From positions 1-64,000 of the forward strand of contig CADBWQ010000012.1 in NCBI GenBank assembly GCA_902798545.1: a DNA stretch of 64,000 nucleotides, given 5' to 3'. Source of the DNA: Oscillospiraceae bacterium. Lineage in GTDB: Bacteria; Bacillota; Clostridia; Oscillospirales; Oscillospiraceae. The notes under the pieces were generated by a model, which worked only from the letters and a program-made list of their open reading frames with translations, made no database searches and was not told where the DNA came from. Below, in pieces: positions 26,101 through 32,978 of the stretch. Each line of letters begins with the position of its first letter. Position 1 is the stretch's first letter. The position numbers and the translations under genes are program-made.

Positions 26101-26846
26101 ACTTCGTTTCCGGTCTCTTCCGGCTCGTCATCGTCCTGCTCATACACCGTGAAGCACTCCTCGCCGTGGACGTGCTCGGTGACCTCCAGCATTCCGCAGG
26201 TCAGGTGGAGGTTTCCGTCCTCATCTTCGGTATAGCAGTCCTCGTCATGCGTGTGGAGGACGACCACCGGCTTTTTGCAGGTGAGCTTTGTCACGCTCTG
26301 GTAGCAGGCGTCGTCATGATGGTGCGCGCCCTCGCCCTCGGTCTTGCCGCAGGTAAGCTCCTCGCTCCAGGTATAGCACGCGTCCGTGTGGACGTGTCCC
26401 TCCGCGACGAGGTTTCCATCCTCGTCATAGACAGGCTCGGTGGAGAGCTCGCAGGTCAGGTCTCCCCGCACGCGGGTATGGCAGTCCGCGGTATGGTGGT
26501 GTCCTTCGGACTCCGGCGTGGTGCAGATCAGCTCCAGCGTGGTGGTGTAGCAGCTCGCGTCGTGCTCATGCGCCTCGATCTCCGGAAGCGTGCACCACAG
26601 GTTGCCGTTTTCGTCGTAGCAGTCCTCGTTGTGCGTATGCACGAAGAAATCGGCATAGCCCGGCCCGTGCTTCGGCTCCGCTGTGCAGGTCAGGATCGCA
26701 TGATAGGTCTTGGCAATGCCGGTCAGGTGGAAGGCGCCCGCAACCCCGGCGGTCACCAGGATCGCGAGGCAGACCACCAGCGACAGATACGCCGTGCGTC
26801 TCCTGTTCCTGCTTACGAATGGATTGTCATTGGTTTTCTTTTTCAC
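20172..26846 (-). CDS. giant LPETG-anchored surface adhesin (2224 residues)
   Basis: The GTG at 26846 follows AGGAG seven bases upstream. In order: a membrane-crossing signal (about 18-40), seven H-x-H-x3-C modules (about 70-235), an acidic region with TTDEV repeats (about 300-335), and beta-sandwich domains (about 350-830). Repeated InlB/Listeria-Bacteroides B-repeat modules follow (FEGWYADAACKVPYTF, NPIVVYAKW and similar, about 850-1900). Two SpaA/Cna-B domains come next (NIIKYESGTSTALPNAVFKL and IKLFKYDLTST). LPETG is at 2185-2189, then a hydrophobic helix and RKQEAYVPRH. It would be covalently attached to peptidoglycan by a sortase and probably binds host or neighbour cells. A signal peptidase I gene lies directly upstream. 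The 5' third is G+C-rich, the rest less so. Confidence 0.92.
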   Translation of the reverse strand: MKKKTNDNPFVSRNRRRTAYLSLVVCLAILVTAGVAGAFHLTGIAKTYHAILTCTAEPKHGPGYADFFVHTHNEDCYDENGNLWCTLPEIEAHEHDASCYTTTLELICTTPESEGHHHTADCHTRVRGDLTCELSTEPVYDEDGNLVAEGHVHTDACYTWSEELTCGKTEGEGAHHHDDACYQSVTKLTCKKPVVVLHTHDEDCYTEDEDGNLHLTCGMLEVTEHVHGEECFTVYEQDDDEPEETGNEVPADGATEETVDTNEVNNDLTEENSEDGESGLVFLYPEEEKKENETGDDIVTDEVTTDEVTTDEVTTDEATTDEVTTDEVTTDTTEEKQEEPAPEPETPPQIRSLGGERRGATVLAEIPDGVLNEYAKLELADYDADLAKATILQKVNENAAEGEARDISAIYVIDIGFTAGGEAAFPNGEAPIRITLRANEIRSMTAPKLYHLYSGTAEQVKDAVFDAAAGTVTFSSYGFSPFAVVELTGADPAGIDMPAQNFHDWTDEVDVYVEADEGAFPAGTTMLVTAVPQEEVIDALNEAAPNAMVRNVQAVDITFYDAEGNEIEPATAIRVKMSKKTETPAPAAPAESTESVVMHVDNAGSAQIVENATVDNTTAEFESDSFSKYIFADLITEEVLDSLGNTYTVSVTYGPEAKIPENSGLEVSEILETSEEYREYVARTESALGMGEGTAGYIRLFDIKIEKDGEKIQPADGTTVDVKIELKDAQADSLSVVHFADGENDGDKVESKTEESEAGTTVAFSTNGFSVYAVIDESTDANARVPVEFYNGNIKIATMYIKNGDVLLGNGERQPNVSYLEDIVVDPGVGTIAGDELFRGWTTNAGYTVADADSAMSIEGLREYLARNVIGYITEGDEAIKIYAMIYKYFDVTYYGMDEGISLGSDTVLRLRDEEQASYQVSMPFTAESNAKFMGWKAIDGTYTNIVGATDPETVYPNTTRITITGDVEFKVYAPTGHWLVFYENAKGATYNAPGFYLDGENTVQPANATAANMHRNGYTFSGWYKLKVGQELTDADKDVDGNYIIGDKFEAFTFGSPLEAVVTNIYAKWTPNTQAPYTIIFWTENIDSINSAQADKQYDLTASYTGTGTVGQNIPYTFVNNGDEDYVRAGGNNYHYTGFSLIPGSVNQQVTITPEGDAVLNLYYNRIKYDLRFYLYRRNGNGNNDYQFAQNSAGGQNIWGIVNWWGATSQGNMPTTTYPGGIQSQSGVGGNNITGYYIVLSAYYGEDISDRWPTYDLIGTGRSGNTNYSPVSYVMMVGTKLKPNPSSGGDGTLKGVYNRMDENILGATNDADGNFLIVRFNTYNDWTYHCYYEAYNGQDLTGKTTRTLNGKTYYLDHDFNTRSSNTLPGSQNPPQYAGFAAVMQSASRPYYDQVYIDGRLNGTPQQNGVSGHDAQLNYYYDRLEYPIHYMDGVYVGGNDNTNILGSHPDNELHTSDNIPYDAAIPEADKNYKPDPSLAHEPGFVFEGWYADAACKVPYTFTKMPNNPIVVYAKWVQTQYRVFLHPNAETSNTNPDLNWGNENQQMNFRISYGNKVSTPTGIWTGGRKEFVAWFTDEACVNNIFDGDVFVLNDDTVTAEYDKTAASNYTDVMDKWGNGATRNNDTDRWWITKKLDIYAKWRTVLVGADGIGVVYVAQGTDATNPGTTVAGKVNGNDTYQDPLKYLDNAGAIAGQAAVPTDATNYQFLHWVLQRWDATAGENGAYVDVTDEHGELVTVFPGDSFTVLEEYARIVETEPDDPATPDVIETRRTYTVQLRAEYTPNEIARPTYINWFKNDQNPSQLLHEDKDLQINEATEIYTVVDGNPIPVRPGYRFLGWAREPEYDLDEQSHPIPGTQHTAYLNLTEADLYLKYTGTGYQAKNEQGSWVNVTKVAADEATPYHAMYAVWAPVLFDLNIIKYESGTSTALPNAVFKLSEIVAEGSTAADPSAPYTLTTGRDGKAGVTVYRPAETYSLEETTPPSGYAAANDWQYTLTWTVTDDTRTVESTTYYVATPTITYTGTHGEGSPVSGTLTKNDAGYYVFYNDPRNINIKLFKYDLTSTANPKKGLGATFALYKAEDVDVATEKPKQGKNPVKTIETNSSNGLSSVYELPIGTYYLFETEAPAGYNMMEHPWVITIDLGNTPHPIVITSNGLTIQDAVVGPDDNDDNKVYTIQIPNNPGVELPETGGEGTLLFSVLGTILMLSSTLLILAKRKQEAYVPRH
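25853..25950. repeat. 15-nt tandem repeat in the adhesin gene
   Basis: About seven copies of CGGTGGTCACTTCAT with single-base variants encode TTDEV units on the minus strand. The unit is a multiple of three, so copy changes alter length without a frameshift. Confidence 0.9.
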
Positions 26847-26926
26847 TGTATATTCTCCTGTTCAGATCGCCGGGACCGTGAGGCCCGCTCTTCACCGGTT
26901 TCGTTACTGTTTTCTCTGCTCTCATG

Positions 26927-26976
26927 ATAACAGATCCGCAGTCTATAAAAGCGTCAATGATAAAAGCGGATTTGCG
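26927..26976 (-). promoter_or_regulatory. conserved leader element, copy B (before the giant adhesin gene)
   Basis: ATAACAGATCCGCAGTC at 26927-26943 is identical to 17345-17361, and the following 33 nt are similar. In the minus sense ATCCGC and GCGGAT within the block can close a hairpin. It lies about 80 nt before the start codon, inside the predicted leader. Confidence 0.55.
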
Positions 26977-27073
26977 TTACGCGTCATTTTCTTACATTTC
27001 CGAATCATTTTGGCTTCAAAAACACTTCAAGTTCCTGAAATATAATGAAATATGGCACTTTTTTAGCGATTAC

Positions 27074-27102
27074 ATCATATCATTATCCTTTGTCAAAGTC
27101 AA
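27074..27102 (-). promoter_or_regulatory. promoter of the giant adhesin gene
   Basis: TTGACT (27097-27102) and TATGAT (27074-27079) separated by 17 bases give a leader of about 220 nt. The gene-free stretch 26847-27238 thus holds this promoter, the conserved leader element and the terminator at 27163-27190. Confidence 0.65.
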
Positions 27103-27162
27103 CGGATCCGGCCGCCTGTAATGCAGAATTAACACAATCTTAAGATTACTACCAGGATAACA

Positions 27163-27190
27163 GAAACCACCGGCTGTTACCGGTGGTTTC
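27163..27190 (-). terminator. terminator after signal peptidase I gene 2
   Basis: An 11-bp perfect stem (27163-27173 with 27180-27190) lies between the signal peptidase stop and the adhesin promoter. Confidence 0.65.
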
Positions 27191-27238
27191 GTTCGGGGGA
27201 AATTCCCCGCAATTGATTCGGTTTTTCTGTGTTTTCGC

Positions 27239-27832
27239 TTATTTCACGAAGCCGAGCTGCTTCAGCGGCCAGATCCGCATCAGCAGCCTCCCCACGATCA
27301 CGTCGTTGGAGATGCAGCCGACCTGGGTGTTCCGGCTGTCGATGCTGCTGGCCCGGTGGTCGCCCAGGACAAAGCACTTCCCCTGGGGCACCTGATAGGG
27401 CAGGCTGATGTTGCACTCGCCGATGGATTTTTCGGTGACATACGGCTCGTCCAGCGGGGAGCCGTTCACCGAGACCGTCCCGTCTTCGTCGATGTCGACC
27501 CAGTCGCCGCTCGTGGCGATGACGCGCTTGATGAGGACGACGTTGTTGTAATAGAATCCGATCACATCGCCGGTCTTGTACTTTCCGTCGTTGAGGGAGA
27601 TGACGAGATCCCCGTCGTTGAGGGTGGTCTCCATGGAGCTTCCGCTGATCTGCAGCACGGGAAGCAGCAGCACCGCGATGATCACCGCGACCGCCGCGAT
27701 GACCAGGAGCGAGAAGATCGTCGTCCGCAGGGTCCTGCGGTAGCGGCTCTGGTATCTCGTCCGTTTCAGCTCATTCTCGATGAGTTCCAGGGACGGGAGA
27801 TCTGCCTGTGTGGCGGTCCGCTTTTCGCTCAT
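27239..27832 (-). CDS. lepB: signal peptidase I (paralogue 2)
   Basis: A 197-residue type I signal peptidase with membrane helix at about 38-60, SGSSMETT (Ser66), LIKRVIA (Lys102), CFVLGDHRASSIDSR and GRLLMRIWP. It is a close paralogue of the enzyme at 16688-17287. It overlaps the upstream coiled-coil gene by ATGA and lies just upstream of the giant adhesin gene. A dedicated role in processing that protein is therefore plausible, though not shown. The N-terminal 35 residues are cytoplasmic, basic and helical. Confidence 0.92.
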   Translation of the reverse strand: MSEKRTATQADLPSLELIENELKRTRYQSRYRRTLRTTIFSLLVIAAVAVIIAVLLLPVLQISGSSMETTLNDGDLVISLNDGKYKTGDVIGFYYNNVVLIKRVIATSGDWVDIDEDGTVSVNGSPLDEPYVTEKSIGECNISLPYQVPQGKCFVLGDHRASSIDSRNTQVGCISNDVIVGRLLMRIWPLKQLGFVK

Positions 27833-28329
27833 GTCTCATCCTTCCGGCCGGGCACTGCGATGCCGCTCAGCTGATCAAGTCTCGCGCGCGCCGCGTCCAG
27901 GGCGGCGTCCTTCTCGTCCAGGCGCGAGCGCAGGAACTCCACCGTCCCCGCCATATCCTCGTGATCGGCCTTCAGCTTGTTCATGGTCTCGTCCTTGGCG
28001 TCGAGGCGGTGCTTCAGGTGCTCGATGGTGGCGTCCTTCTCGTCCAGCTTCGCTTTCAGGCGCTCGATGGTGGCGTCCTTTTCGTCCAGCTTCTCCTTCA
28101 GGCGGTCAAAGGTCTCGTCCTTCTCGTCCAGCTTCTCCTTCAGCCGGTCAAAGGTCTCGTCCTTCTCATCGAGTTTCCCTTTCAGGCGCTCTGTGAGCTC
28201 AAGGTCCTGGGCGGCGTTGGTCTTCATCTCTTCTATGACGTTTTTCTGCCGGGAGACCTCCTTGCTCTGCGCGAGCAGCAGCTGCAGCAGGTCCTGGCGG
28301 CTCAGTCGATGCAATTCTTTCTCGGTCAC
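27829..28329 (-). CDS. coiled-coil protein with 14-residue tandem repeats
   Basis: A 166-residue protein from the GTG at 28329, which follows AAGGGGGAACGG. The N-terminus TEKELHRLSRQDLLQLLLAQSKEV is a conserved opening seen in many gut Clostridia. After that come at least six KLDEKDxTxxRLK repeats (about residues 55-140), predicted to be a long coiled coil. There is no signal peptide or membrane helix, so it is cytoplasmic. Family members sit near surface-protein and signal-peptidase genes, and here it is coupled to signal peptidase 2 by an ATGA overlap. It may organise the secretion site; this is inferred. Upstream open frame without a start signal is antisense to the deaminase gene. Confidence 0.75.
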   Translation of the reverse strand: MTEKELHRLSRQDLLQLLLAQSKEVSRQKNVIEEMKTNAAQDLELTERLKGKLDEKDETFDRLKEKLDEKDETFDRLKEKLDEKDATIERLKAKLDEKDATIEHLKHRLDAKDETMNKLKADHEDMAGTVEFLRSRLDEKDAALDAARARLDQLSGIAVPGRKDET

Positions 28330-28365
28330 GGTATCCGTTCCCCCTTCAACCCATACTGAGATGAT

Positions 28366-28394
28366 ACTATACCATACTCTTTTCAAAATCTCAA
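28366..28394 (-). promoter_or_regulatory. promoter of the coiled-coil/signal peptidase 2 operon
   Basis: TTGAGA (28389-28394) and TATAGT (28366-28371), spacer 17, reading toward 28329. Confidence 0.65.
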
Positions 28395-28425
28395 TGGATT
28401 TTGGCAAATTCTCTCCGCCGCTCTC

Positions 28426-28454
28426 TTGACGCCCAATACCGGAATGCGTATAAT
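28426..28454 (+). promoter_or_regulatory. promoter of the dCMP deaminase gene
   Basis: TTGACG (28426-28431) and TATAAT (28449-28454), spacer 17; divergent from the promoter at 28366-28394. Confidence 0.75.
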
Positions 28455-28506
28455 ATGCCCATCCGCCGGTTTTCAGCGCCGGCAGCCTGAAAAGGAGCGA
28501 TGATGC

Positions 28507-28989
28507 ATGGATTCCCGCACCAGCAAGCAGAACTACTATCTGGACATTGCCGACTCCGTTCTTGAGCGGTCCACCTGTCTGCGGCGCAAGTACGGCGCGA
28601 TCATTGTGCGCAACGATGAGATCATCTCCACCGGCTACAACGGGGCGCCCCGCGGGCGGCGCAACTGCAGCGATCTGGGGGTCTGCACGCGGGAGACGCT
28701 GAAGATTCCCTCCGGCGAGCGCTACGAGCTCTGCCGCAGTGTGCACGCCGAGGCCAACGCCATCATCTCCGCGTCGCGGCGGGACATGATCGGGGCGACG
28801 ATCTATCTGGTCGGCCGCGACGCCCGCACCAACGAGCTGCTGCATGACGCGATGAGCTGCTCGATGTGCAAGCGCCAGATCATCAACGCCGGCATCGACA
28901 AGATCGTCATCCGCATCACCGAGACCGAGTATCGCACCATCCCCGTCAGCGACTGGATCGAAAACGACGACTCCATCTTCATGCTGTAA
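28507..28989 (+). CDS. deoxycytidylate (dCMP) deaminase
   Basis: A 160-residue zinc enzyme of the ComEB/dCMP deaminase family that converts dCMP to dUMP for thymidylate synthesis. Seen motifs are KYGAIIVRNDEIISTGYNGAPRG, the HAEANAI box (zinc His and catalytic Glu) and SCSMCKRQIINAGI (two zinc Cys; PCxxC is usual, here SCxxC). The ATG at 28507 has AAGGAG nine bases upstream. It has its own promoter and terminator and stands apart from the surface genes on the other strand. Confidence 0.88.
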   Translation: MDSRTSKQNYYLDIADSVLERSTCLRRKYGAIIVRNDEIISTGYNGAPRGRRNCSDLGVCTRETLKIPSGERYELCRSVHAEANAIISASRRDMIGATIYLVGRDARTNELLHDAMSCSMCKRQIINAGIDKIVIRITETEYRTIPVSDWIENDDSIFML

Positions 28990-29006
28990 GGATCACACGA
29001 TCATCC

Positions 29007-29042
29007 GCAGGATAACGGGAGCATCTGTTATCCTGCTTTTTT
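29007..29042 (+). terminator. terminator of the dCMP deaminase gene
   Basis: A 10-bp perfect stem (29007-29016 with 29027-29036) followed by TTTTTT. Confidence 0.88.
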
Positions 29043-29073
29043 CATGATATTGATAATGAGAGAGGAATCTGAC

Positions 29074-31914
29074 ATGACGCAACTCCATTGGGACCGTAAC
29101 GCCTGCGCCGCCACCGCGAGGAAGGCCGCCGCGGAGGGGATTGTCCTCCTGAAAAACGACCGGGACACCCTTCCCCTGCGGGAGGGGGAGCGGGTCGCGC
29201 TCTTCGGGCGCGCGCAGTTTAATTATTATAAAAGCGGCACCGGCTCCGGCGGGCTGGTCAACACCGACTATGTCGTCGGCATCCGGGACGCGCTGTTCTC
29301 CGCGGACCGGTACCGGATGAACACCGCGCTCTCCGGGGTCTATGAGGCCTGGCTGCGGGAGCACCCCTTCGACGTGGGCGTGGGCTGGGCCGCGGAGCCC
29401 TGGTTTCAGGAGGAGATGCCCCTCACCGAGGAGCTGGTCCGGCATGCGGCGGAGGAATCCGACGTCGCCCTTGTGGTGATCGGCCGCACCGCCGGCGAGG
29501 ACCAGGACAACCGGGCGGCCGAGGGGAGCTTCTACCTCACCGAAACCGAGCGGGACATGCTCGCACTGGTCTGCCGCATCTTCCCGCGGACGGCGGTTCT
29601 GCTGAACGTCGGGAACATCATCGACATGCGCTGGGTCCGGGAATTCGACCCGGGCGCCGTGCTGTACGTCTGGCAGGGCGGCCAGGAGGGCGGCAACGCC
29701 GTTCTGGATGTGCTGTCCGGCGACGTGAACCCCTCGGGCCGCCTCTCCGACACCATCGCCGGGGACATCGGCGACTGGCCCTCGACGGCGAACTTCGGCT
29801 CCCGGACCGAGAACGTCCAGACCGAGGACATCTACGTCGGGTACCGCTACTTTGAGACCTTCCGTCCGGAGGCGGTGCTCTACCCCTTCGGCTTCGGCCT
29901 GTCCTATACGCAGTTTCAGCTCCGCGCCGCCGACTTCCGCGCAGATCTGCCGGATTCGGTCAGGCTTGCGGTCTCGGTGCGGAACATCGGCGATGTGCCC
30001 GGCAAGGAGGTTGTCCAGGTCTACGGCAGTGCCCCCCAGGGGGAGCTGGGAAAACCGCTGCGGGTGCTTCTCGCCTTCGGGAAGACCGGGGTGCTTGAGC
30101 CTGGCGGGACCCAGGAGCTCCGTTTCGAAATCCCGCTCGCCCTGCTGGCCTCCTACGACGACAACGGCCGGAGCGGTCACCGCTCCGCCTGGGTGCTGGA
30201 GGCCGGGGAGTATGGCATCCTGGTCGGGACCGATGTGCGCCGGGCGGCGGAGGCCGGCCGCTTCACCCTCCCCGAAACCGCGGTGGTGCGGCAGTGTGAA
30301 GAGGCCATGGCGCCGGTGAAGCCCTTTGACCGTCTGCGCCCCGTTCCGTCCGGGGGCGGCGGCTTTGTCCCCGGGTCGGAACCCGTCCCGCTGCAGACCG
30401 TCTCTCCGCGGCAGAAGCGCGATGAGCGTCTCCCCGCCTGCCTTCCCTTCGCCGGGGACCGGGGCTGGAAGCTCCGGGACGTGGCTGAAGGCCGGGTCAC
30501 GATGGCGCAGTTCCTCTCGCAGCTGAGCGACCGTGATCTCTGCGCCATGATGCGCGGCGAGGGCATGTCCTCGCCCAAGGTCACCCCGGGCATCGCGGGG
30601 GCCTTCGGCGGCGTGACCGACGCCCTGCGGGGCTTCGGCATTCCGGTGGGCGGCTGTTCCGACGGGCCCAGCGGCATCCGCATGGACTGCGGAACCCACG
30701 CCTTCTCCCTGCCCAACGGCACCTGTCTCGCCTGCAGCTTCAACGAGGCGCTGAACGAGGAGCTCTTCGCCTGGGAGGGCATGGACCTGCGCCGCCACCG
30801 GATCGACTGTCTCCTGGGGCCGGGGATGAACATCCACCGCAGCCCCCTGAACGGGCGCAATTTTGAATACTTCTCCGAGGACCCGCTGCTCACCGGACGC
30901 ATGGCGGCCGCCCAGCTGCGCGGTCTGCACCGCCTGGGCGTCACCGGGGTGATCAAGCACTTCTGCGCCAATACCCAGGAGACCCTGCGCCACCACCTCA
31001 ACGCCGTCGTCTCCGAACGCGCCCTGCGCGAGATTTACCTGCGGGGCTTTGAGCTGGCCGTCCGCGAGGGCGGAGCCCGCGCCGTCATGAGCACCTACGG
31101 CCCGGTGAACGGGCTGTGGACCTCGGGCAGCTACGACCTGCTGACGGTGATTCTCCGGGAGGAATGGGGCTTTGACGGGGTGGTGATGACCGACTGGTGG
31201 GCCATGGCCAACGACTTTGCCGGCGCCCCCGGGAGCTACCAGAACGTCTCGGCCCAGGTCCGGGCCCAGAACGACCTCAACATGGTCAACGCCGACGCTG
31301 CCTCCAACTCCAACGGCGACGACCTTGACGCCGCCCTGGCCGAGGGGCGTCTGACCCGGGCGGAGCTGGTGCGCTGCGCCGGGAACATCTGCCGCTTCCT
31401 GCTGACGCTTCCGGTCTGGCCCCACAGTCTGGGCCGGGAGTCGGATCTGGACCGCGAGCTTCAGGCCAGTCTCTCCCGCGAGGACCAGGCGCTGCACAAT
31501 GTTGTGAATCTCGTCACGGACCGGGCGGAGACCGCCATCGACCCCGGGCAGATCCGTGCGGTGCGCGGCGAGACCACCGTCTTCGCCGTCACGACGCCGC
31601 GGCGCGGCATATTCCGCCTGGATCTGGAGGCCCGCGCCGTGAACCAGCCGCCCATGGCCCAGCTGCCCTTCAGCGTGTTCCAGGACCGCACCCTTGTCCG
31701 GGAAGTCGTGCTCTCCGGCAAGGACACAGACTGGACGCCGGTCTCGGTGGTGCTCAATCCCTCCTATATCACGAACTTCTTCCTGAAGCTCTACTTCGCC
31801 CAGAGCGGGCTGGAGCTGCGGAACATCCGTCTTGTGCTTCAGGAGGACCGCGAGGAGGAGATCCGTGCGGCGCAGGCCGCCGCGCGCGCCACGGACCGGG
31901 GAAACGCCGAATAG
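29074..31914 (+). CDS. beta-glucosidase, GH3, with permuted domain order
   Basis: A 946-residue enzyme without a signal peptide, hence intracellular. The alpha/beta sandwich and FnIII-like domains come first: GIVLLKNDRDTLPL, YVWQGGQEGGNAVLDVLSGDVNPSGRLSDT, YPFGFGLSYT. The TIM barrel comes second (KVTPGIAGAFGG, GPGMNIHRSPLNGRNFEYFSEDP, GVIKHFCANTQ). Nucleophile Asp707 lies in VVMTDWWAM. This reversed order is known for some clostridial and ruminococcal GH3 enzymes. It probably hydrolyses beta-glucosides or oligosaccharides after uptake. The ATG at 29074 follows GAGAGG; an upstream ATG at 29044 sits in the terminator T run. Confidence 0.9.
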   Translation: MTQLHWDRNACAATARKAAAEGIVLLKNDRDTLPLREGERVALFGRAQFNYYKSGTGSGGLVNTDYVVGIRDALFSADRYRMNTALSGVYEAWLREHPFDVGVGWAAEPWFQEEMPLTEELVRHAAEESDVALVVIGRTAGEDQDNRAAEGSFYLTETERDMLALVCRIFPRTAVLLNVGNIIDMRWVREFDPGAVLYVWQGGQEGGNAVLDVLSGDVNPSGRLSDTIAGDIGDWPSTANFGSRTENVQTEDIYVGYRYFETFRPEAVLYPFGFGLSYTQFQLRAADFRADLPDSVRLAVSVRNIGDVPGKEVVQVYGSAPQGELGKPLRVLLAFGKTGVLEPGGTQELRFEIPLALLASYDDNGRSGHRSAWVLEAGEYGILVGTDVRRAAEAGRFTLPETAVVRQCEEAMAPVKPFDRLRPVPSGGGGFVPGSEPVPLQTVSPRQKRDERLPACLPFAGDRGWKLRDVAEGRVTMAQFLSQLSDRDLCAMMRGEGMSSPKVTPGIAGAFGGVTDALRGFGIPVGGCSDGPSGIRMDCGTHAFSLPNGTCLACSFNEALNEELFAWEGMDLRRHRIDCLLGPGMNIHRSPLNGRNFEYFSEDPLLTGRMAAAQLRGLHRLGVTGVIKHFCANTQETLRHHLNAVVSERALREIYLRGFELAVREGGARAVMSTYGPVNGLWTSGSYDLLTVILREEWGFDGVVMTDWWAMANDFAGAPGSYQNVSAQVRAQNDLNMVNADAASNSNGDDLDAALAEGRLTRAELVRCAGNICRFLLTLPVWPHSLGRESDLDRELQASLSREDQALHNVVNLVTDRAETAIDPGQIRAVRGETTVFAVTTPRRGIFRLDLEARAVNQPPMAQLPFSVFQDRTLVREVVLSGKDTDWTPVSVVLNPSYITNFFLKLYFAQSGLELRNIRLVLQEDREEEIRAAQAAARATDRGNAE

Positions 31915-31922
31915 CTGCGCGG

Positions 31923-32657
31923 TCAGGCCGGATAGGTCGGGATCGGGTGCCGCTTGTGCTCGCTGCGGGCGTGATAGCGGTCGATGATCTTCCGGTCCGC
32001 CTCAGACGCCGTTCCCTCCGTCAGGTACCGGTCGATGGCGCTGTAGGTCACGCCCATCTCCTGCTCGTCGGTCTGGCCGTCGAACAGGCCCGCGGAAGGG
32101 GCCTTCTCAACGATGCTGTCCGGGGCACCCAGATACCGGAGGAACGCAAAAACCTCCGTCGCCGTGAGGTCGGCAATGGGGTTGAAGTCGCAGGCGCCGT
32201 CGCCCCACTTGGTGAAGTAGCCCATATAGGTCTCGCTGCGGTTCCCGGTCCCGGCGACCAGCCGTCCCTCGGACTGGCCGATGGTATAGAGCGTCGTCAT
32301 GCGCAGCCGGGGCGCGATGTTCGCGATGGCAAGATCCGTCAGTTCCGTGATTCCCTCCAGCGCCGCCAGCTCCCGCTCGCGCACGGCGGTCAGATCGACG
32401 GTGCGGGTCTCGATGCCGAAGCGCTCCGCCAGGGCCCTTCCGTCCTCCGCATCCTCACCGTAGTTGCGTCTGGACGCGCAGGGCATGATGATGCCGACGG
32501 TGTTCTCGCAGGCCGCCCTGCACAGGATGCCGACCAGCGCGCTGTCCTTGCCGCCGGAGTTTCCGAAGATGATGCCTCTGGCTCCGCTGGCTTCCACCAG
32601 GTCGCGGATCCACGCAACCCGCCCTTCGAATTCTTCCTTCCAGTTTCTGTTGATCAT
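31923..32657 (-). CDS. nadE: NAD+ synthase, ammonia-dependent
   Basis: A 244-residue enzyme that amidates deamido-NAD to NAD. The ATP-PPi loop FGNSGGKDSALV is present near residue 36. LVAGTGNRSETYMGYFTKWGDGACDFNPIADLT is the family's most conserved block. There is no glutaminase domain, so free ammonia is the nitrogen donor. The ATG at 32657 has GAGGAG seven bases upstream; an ATG at 32690 is possible but lacks such a site. It is convergent with the GH3 gene, with only eight bases between the stops. Confidence 0.93.
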   Translation of the reverse strand: MINRNWKEEFEGRVAWIRDLVEASGARGIIFGNSGGKDSALVGILCRAACENTVGIIMPCASRRNYGEDAEDGRALAERFGIETRTVDLTAVRERELAALEGITELTDLAIANIAPRLRMTTLYTIGQSEGRLVAGTGNRSETYMGYFTKWGDGACDFNPIADLTATEVFAFLRYLGAPDSIVEKAPSAGLFDGQTDEQEMGVTYSAIDRYLTEGTASEADRKIIDRYHARSEHKRHPIPTYPA

Positions 32658-32749
32658 GGCTGTCTCCTCTTTCCCCGCATCTTTCTTCATGCTCTCGTCC
32701 GGGGCGGTGTCATCCTGCGCCGCCGCGGCCTTCGTGTTTCCTTTTTTTC

Positions 32750-32778
32750 ATTTAACAACACGCGCCCTTTCTTGTCAA
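32750..32778 (-). promoter_or_regulatory. promoter of nadE
   Basis: TTGACA (32773-32778) and TTAAAT (32750-32755), spacer 17. Confidence 0.65.
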
Positions 32779-32912
32779 GCGTTCCGCGGCCGATTCGGCC
32801 CCTTTCATATGTTTTCGGTATTGTCTCCGTTCTGTTAAGAATATGAAACTTCAATTGTTCAAACTGTACAAAAATTTCAAGCAAAAAATGTGTAAAACGC
32901 TCAATTTTTGGC

Positions 32913-32941
32913 TTGACTTTCGCCCTGAGACCTGATAATAT
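32913..32941 (+). promoter_or_regulatory. promoter of the nucleoside ABC transporter operon
   Basis: TTGACT (32913-32918) and TAATAT (32936-32941), spacer 17. Transcription from about 32948 would begin just before a CGGACG-GAAA-CGTCCG hairpin (32951-32966) and the riboswitch. It gives a leader of roughly 330 nt that accounts for most of the gene-free stretch 32658-33275. Confidence 0.7.
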
Positions 32942-32978
32942 ACCATCATCCGGACGGAAACGTCCGTTCTGAATATAG

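Noticed and set aside
23802..26927. A 1041-codon open frame antisense to the giant adhesin gene
   Set aside because: It is a mirror of the G+C-rich repeat coding on the other strand, has no ribosome site or recognisable domain, and the minus-strand protein has full signal-to-anchor architecture.
27980..28190. Possible CRISPR or satellite repeats
   Set aside because: They are contiguous 42-nt coding repeats of a coiled-coil gene.
5863..28329. Insertion sequences in the surface island
   Set aside because: No transposase frame or terminal inverted repeats were found; the only repeats are the terminator-like 44-nt pair and the leader elements.
28993..31497. An 834-codon open frame antisense to the GH3 gene
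   Set aside because: Composition is Gly/Val/His/Arg-rich nonsense typical of antisense frames in G+C-rich DNA; the GH3 motifs on the plus strand are complete.
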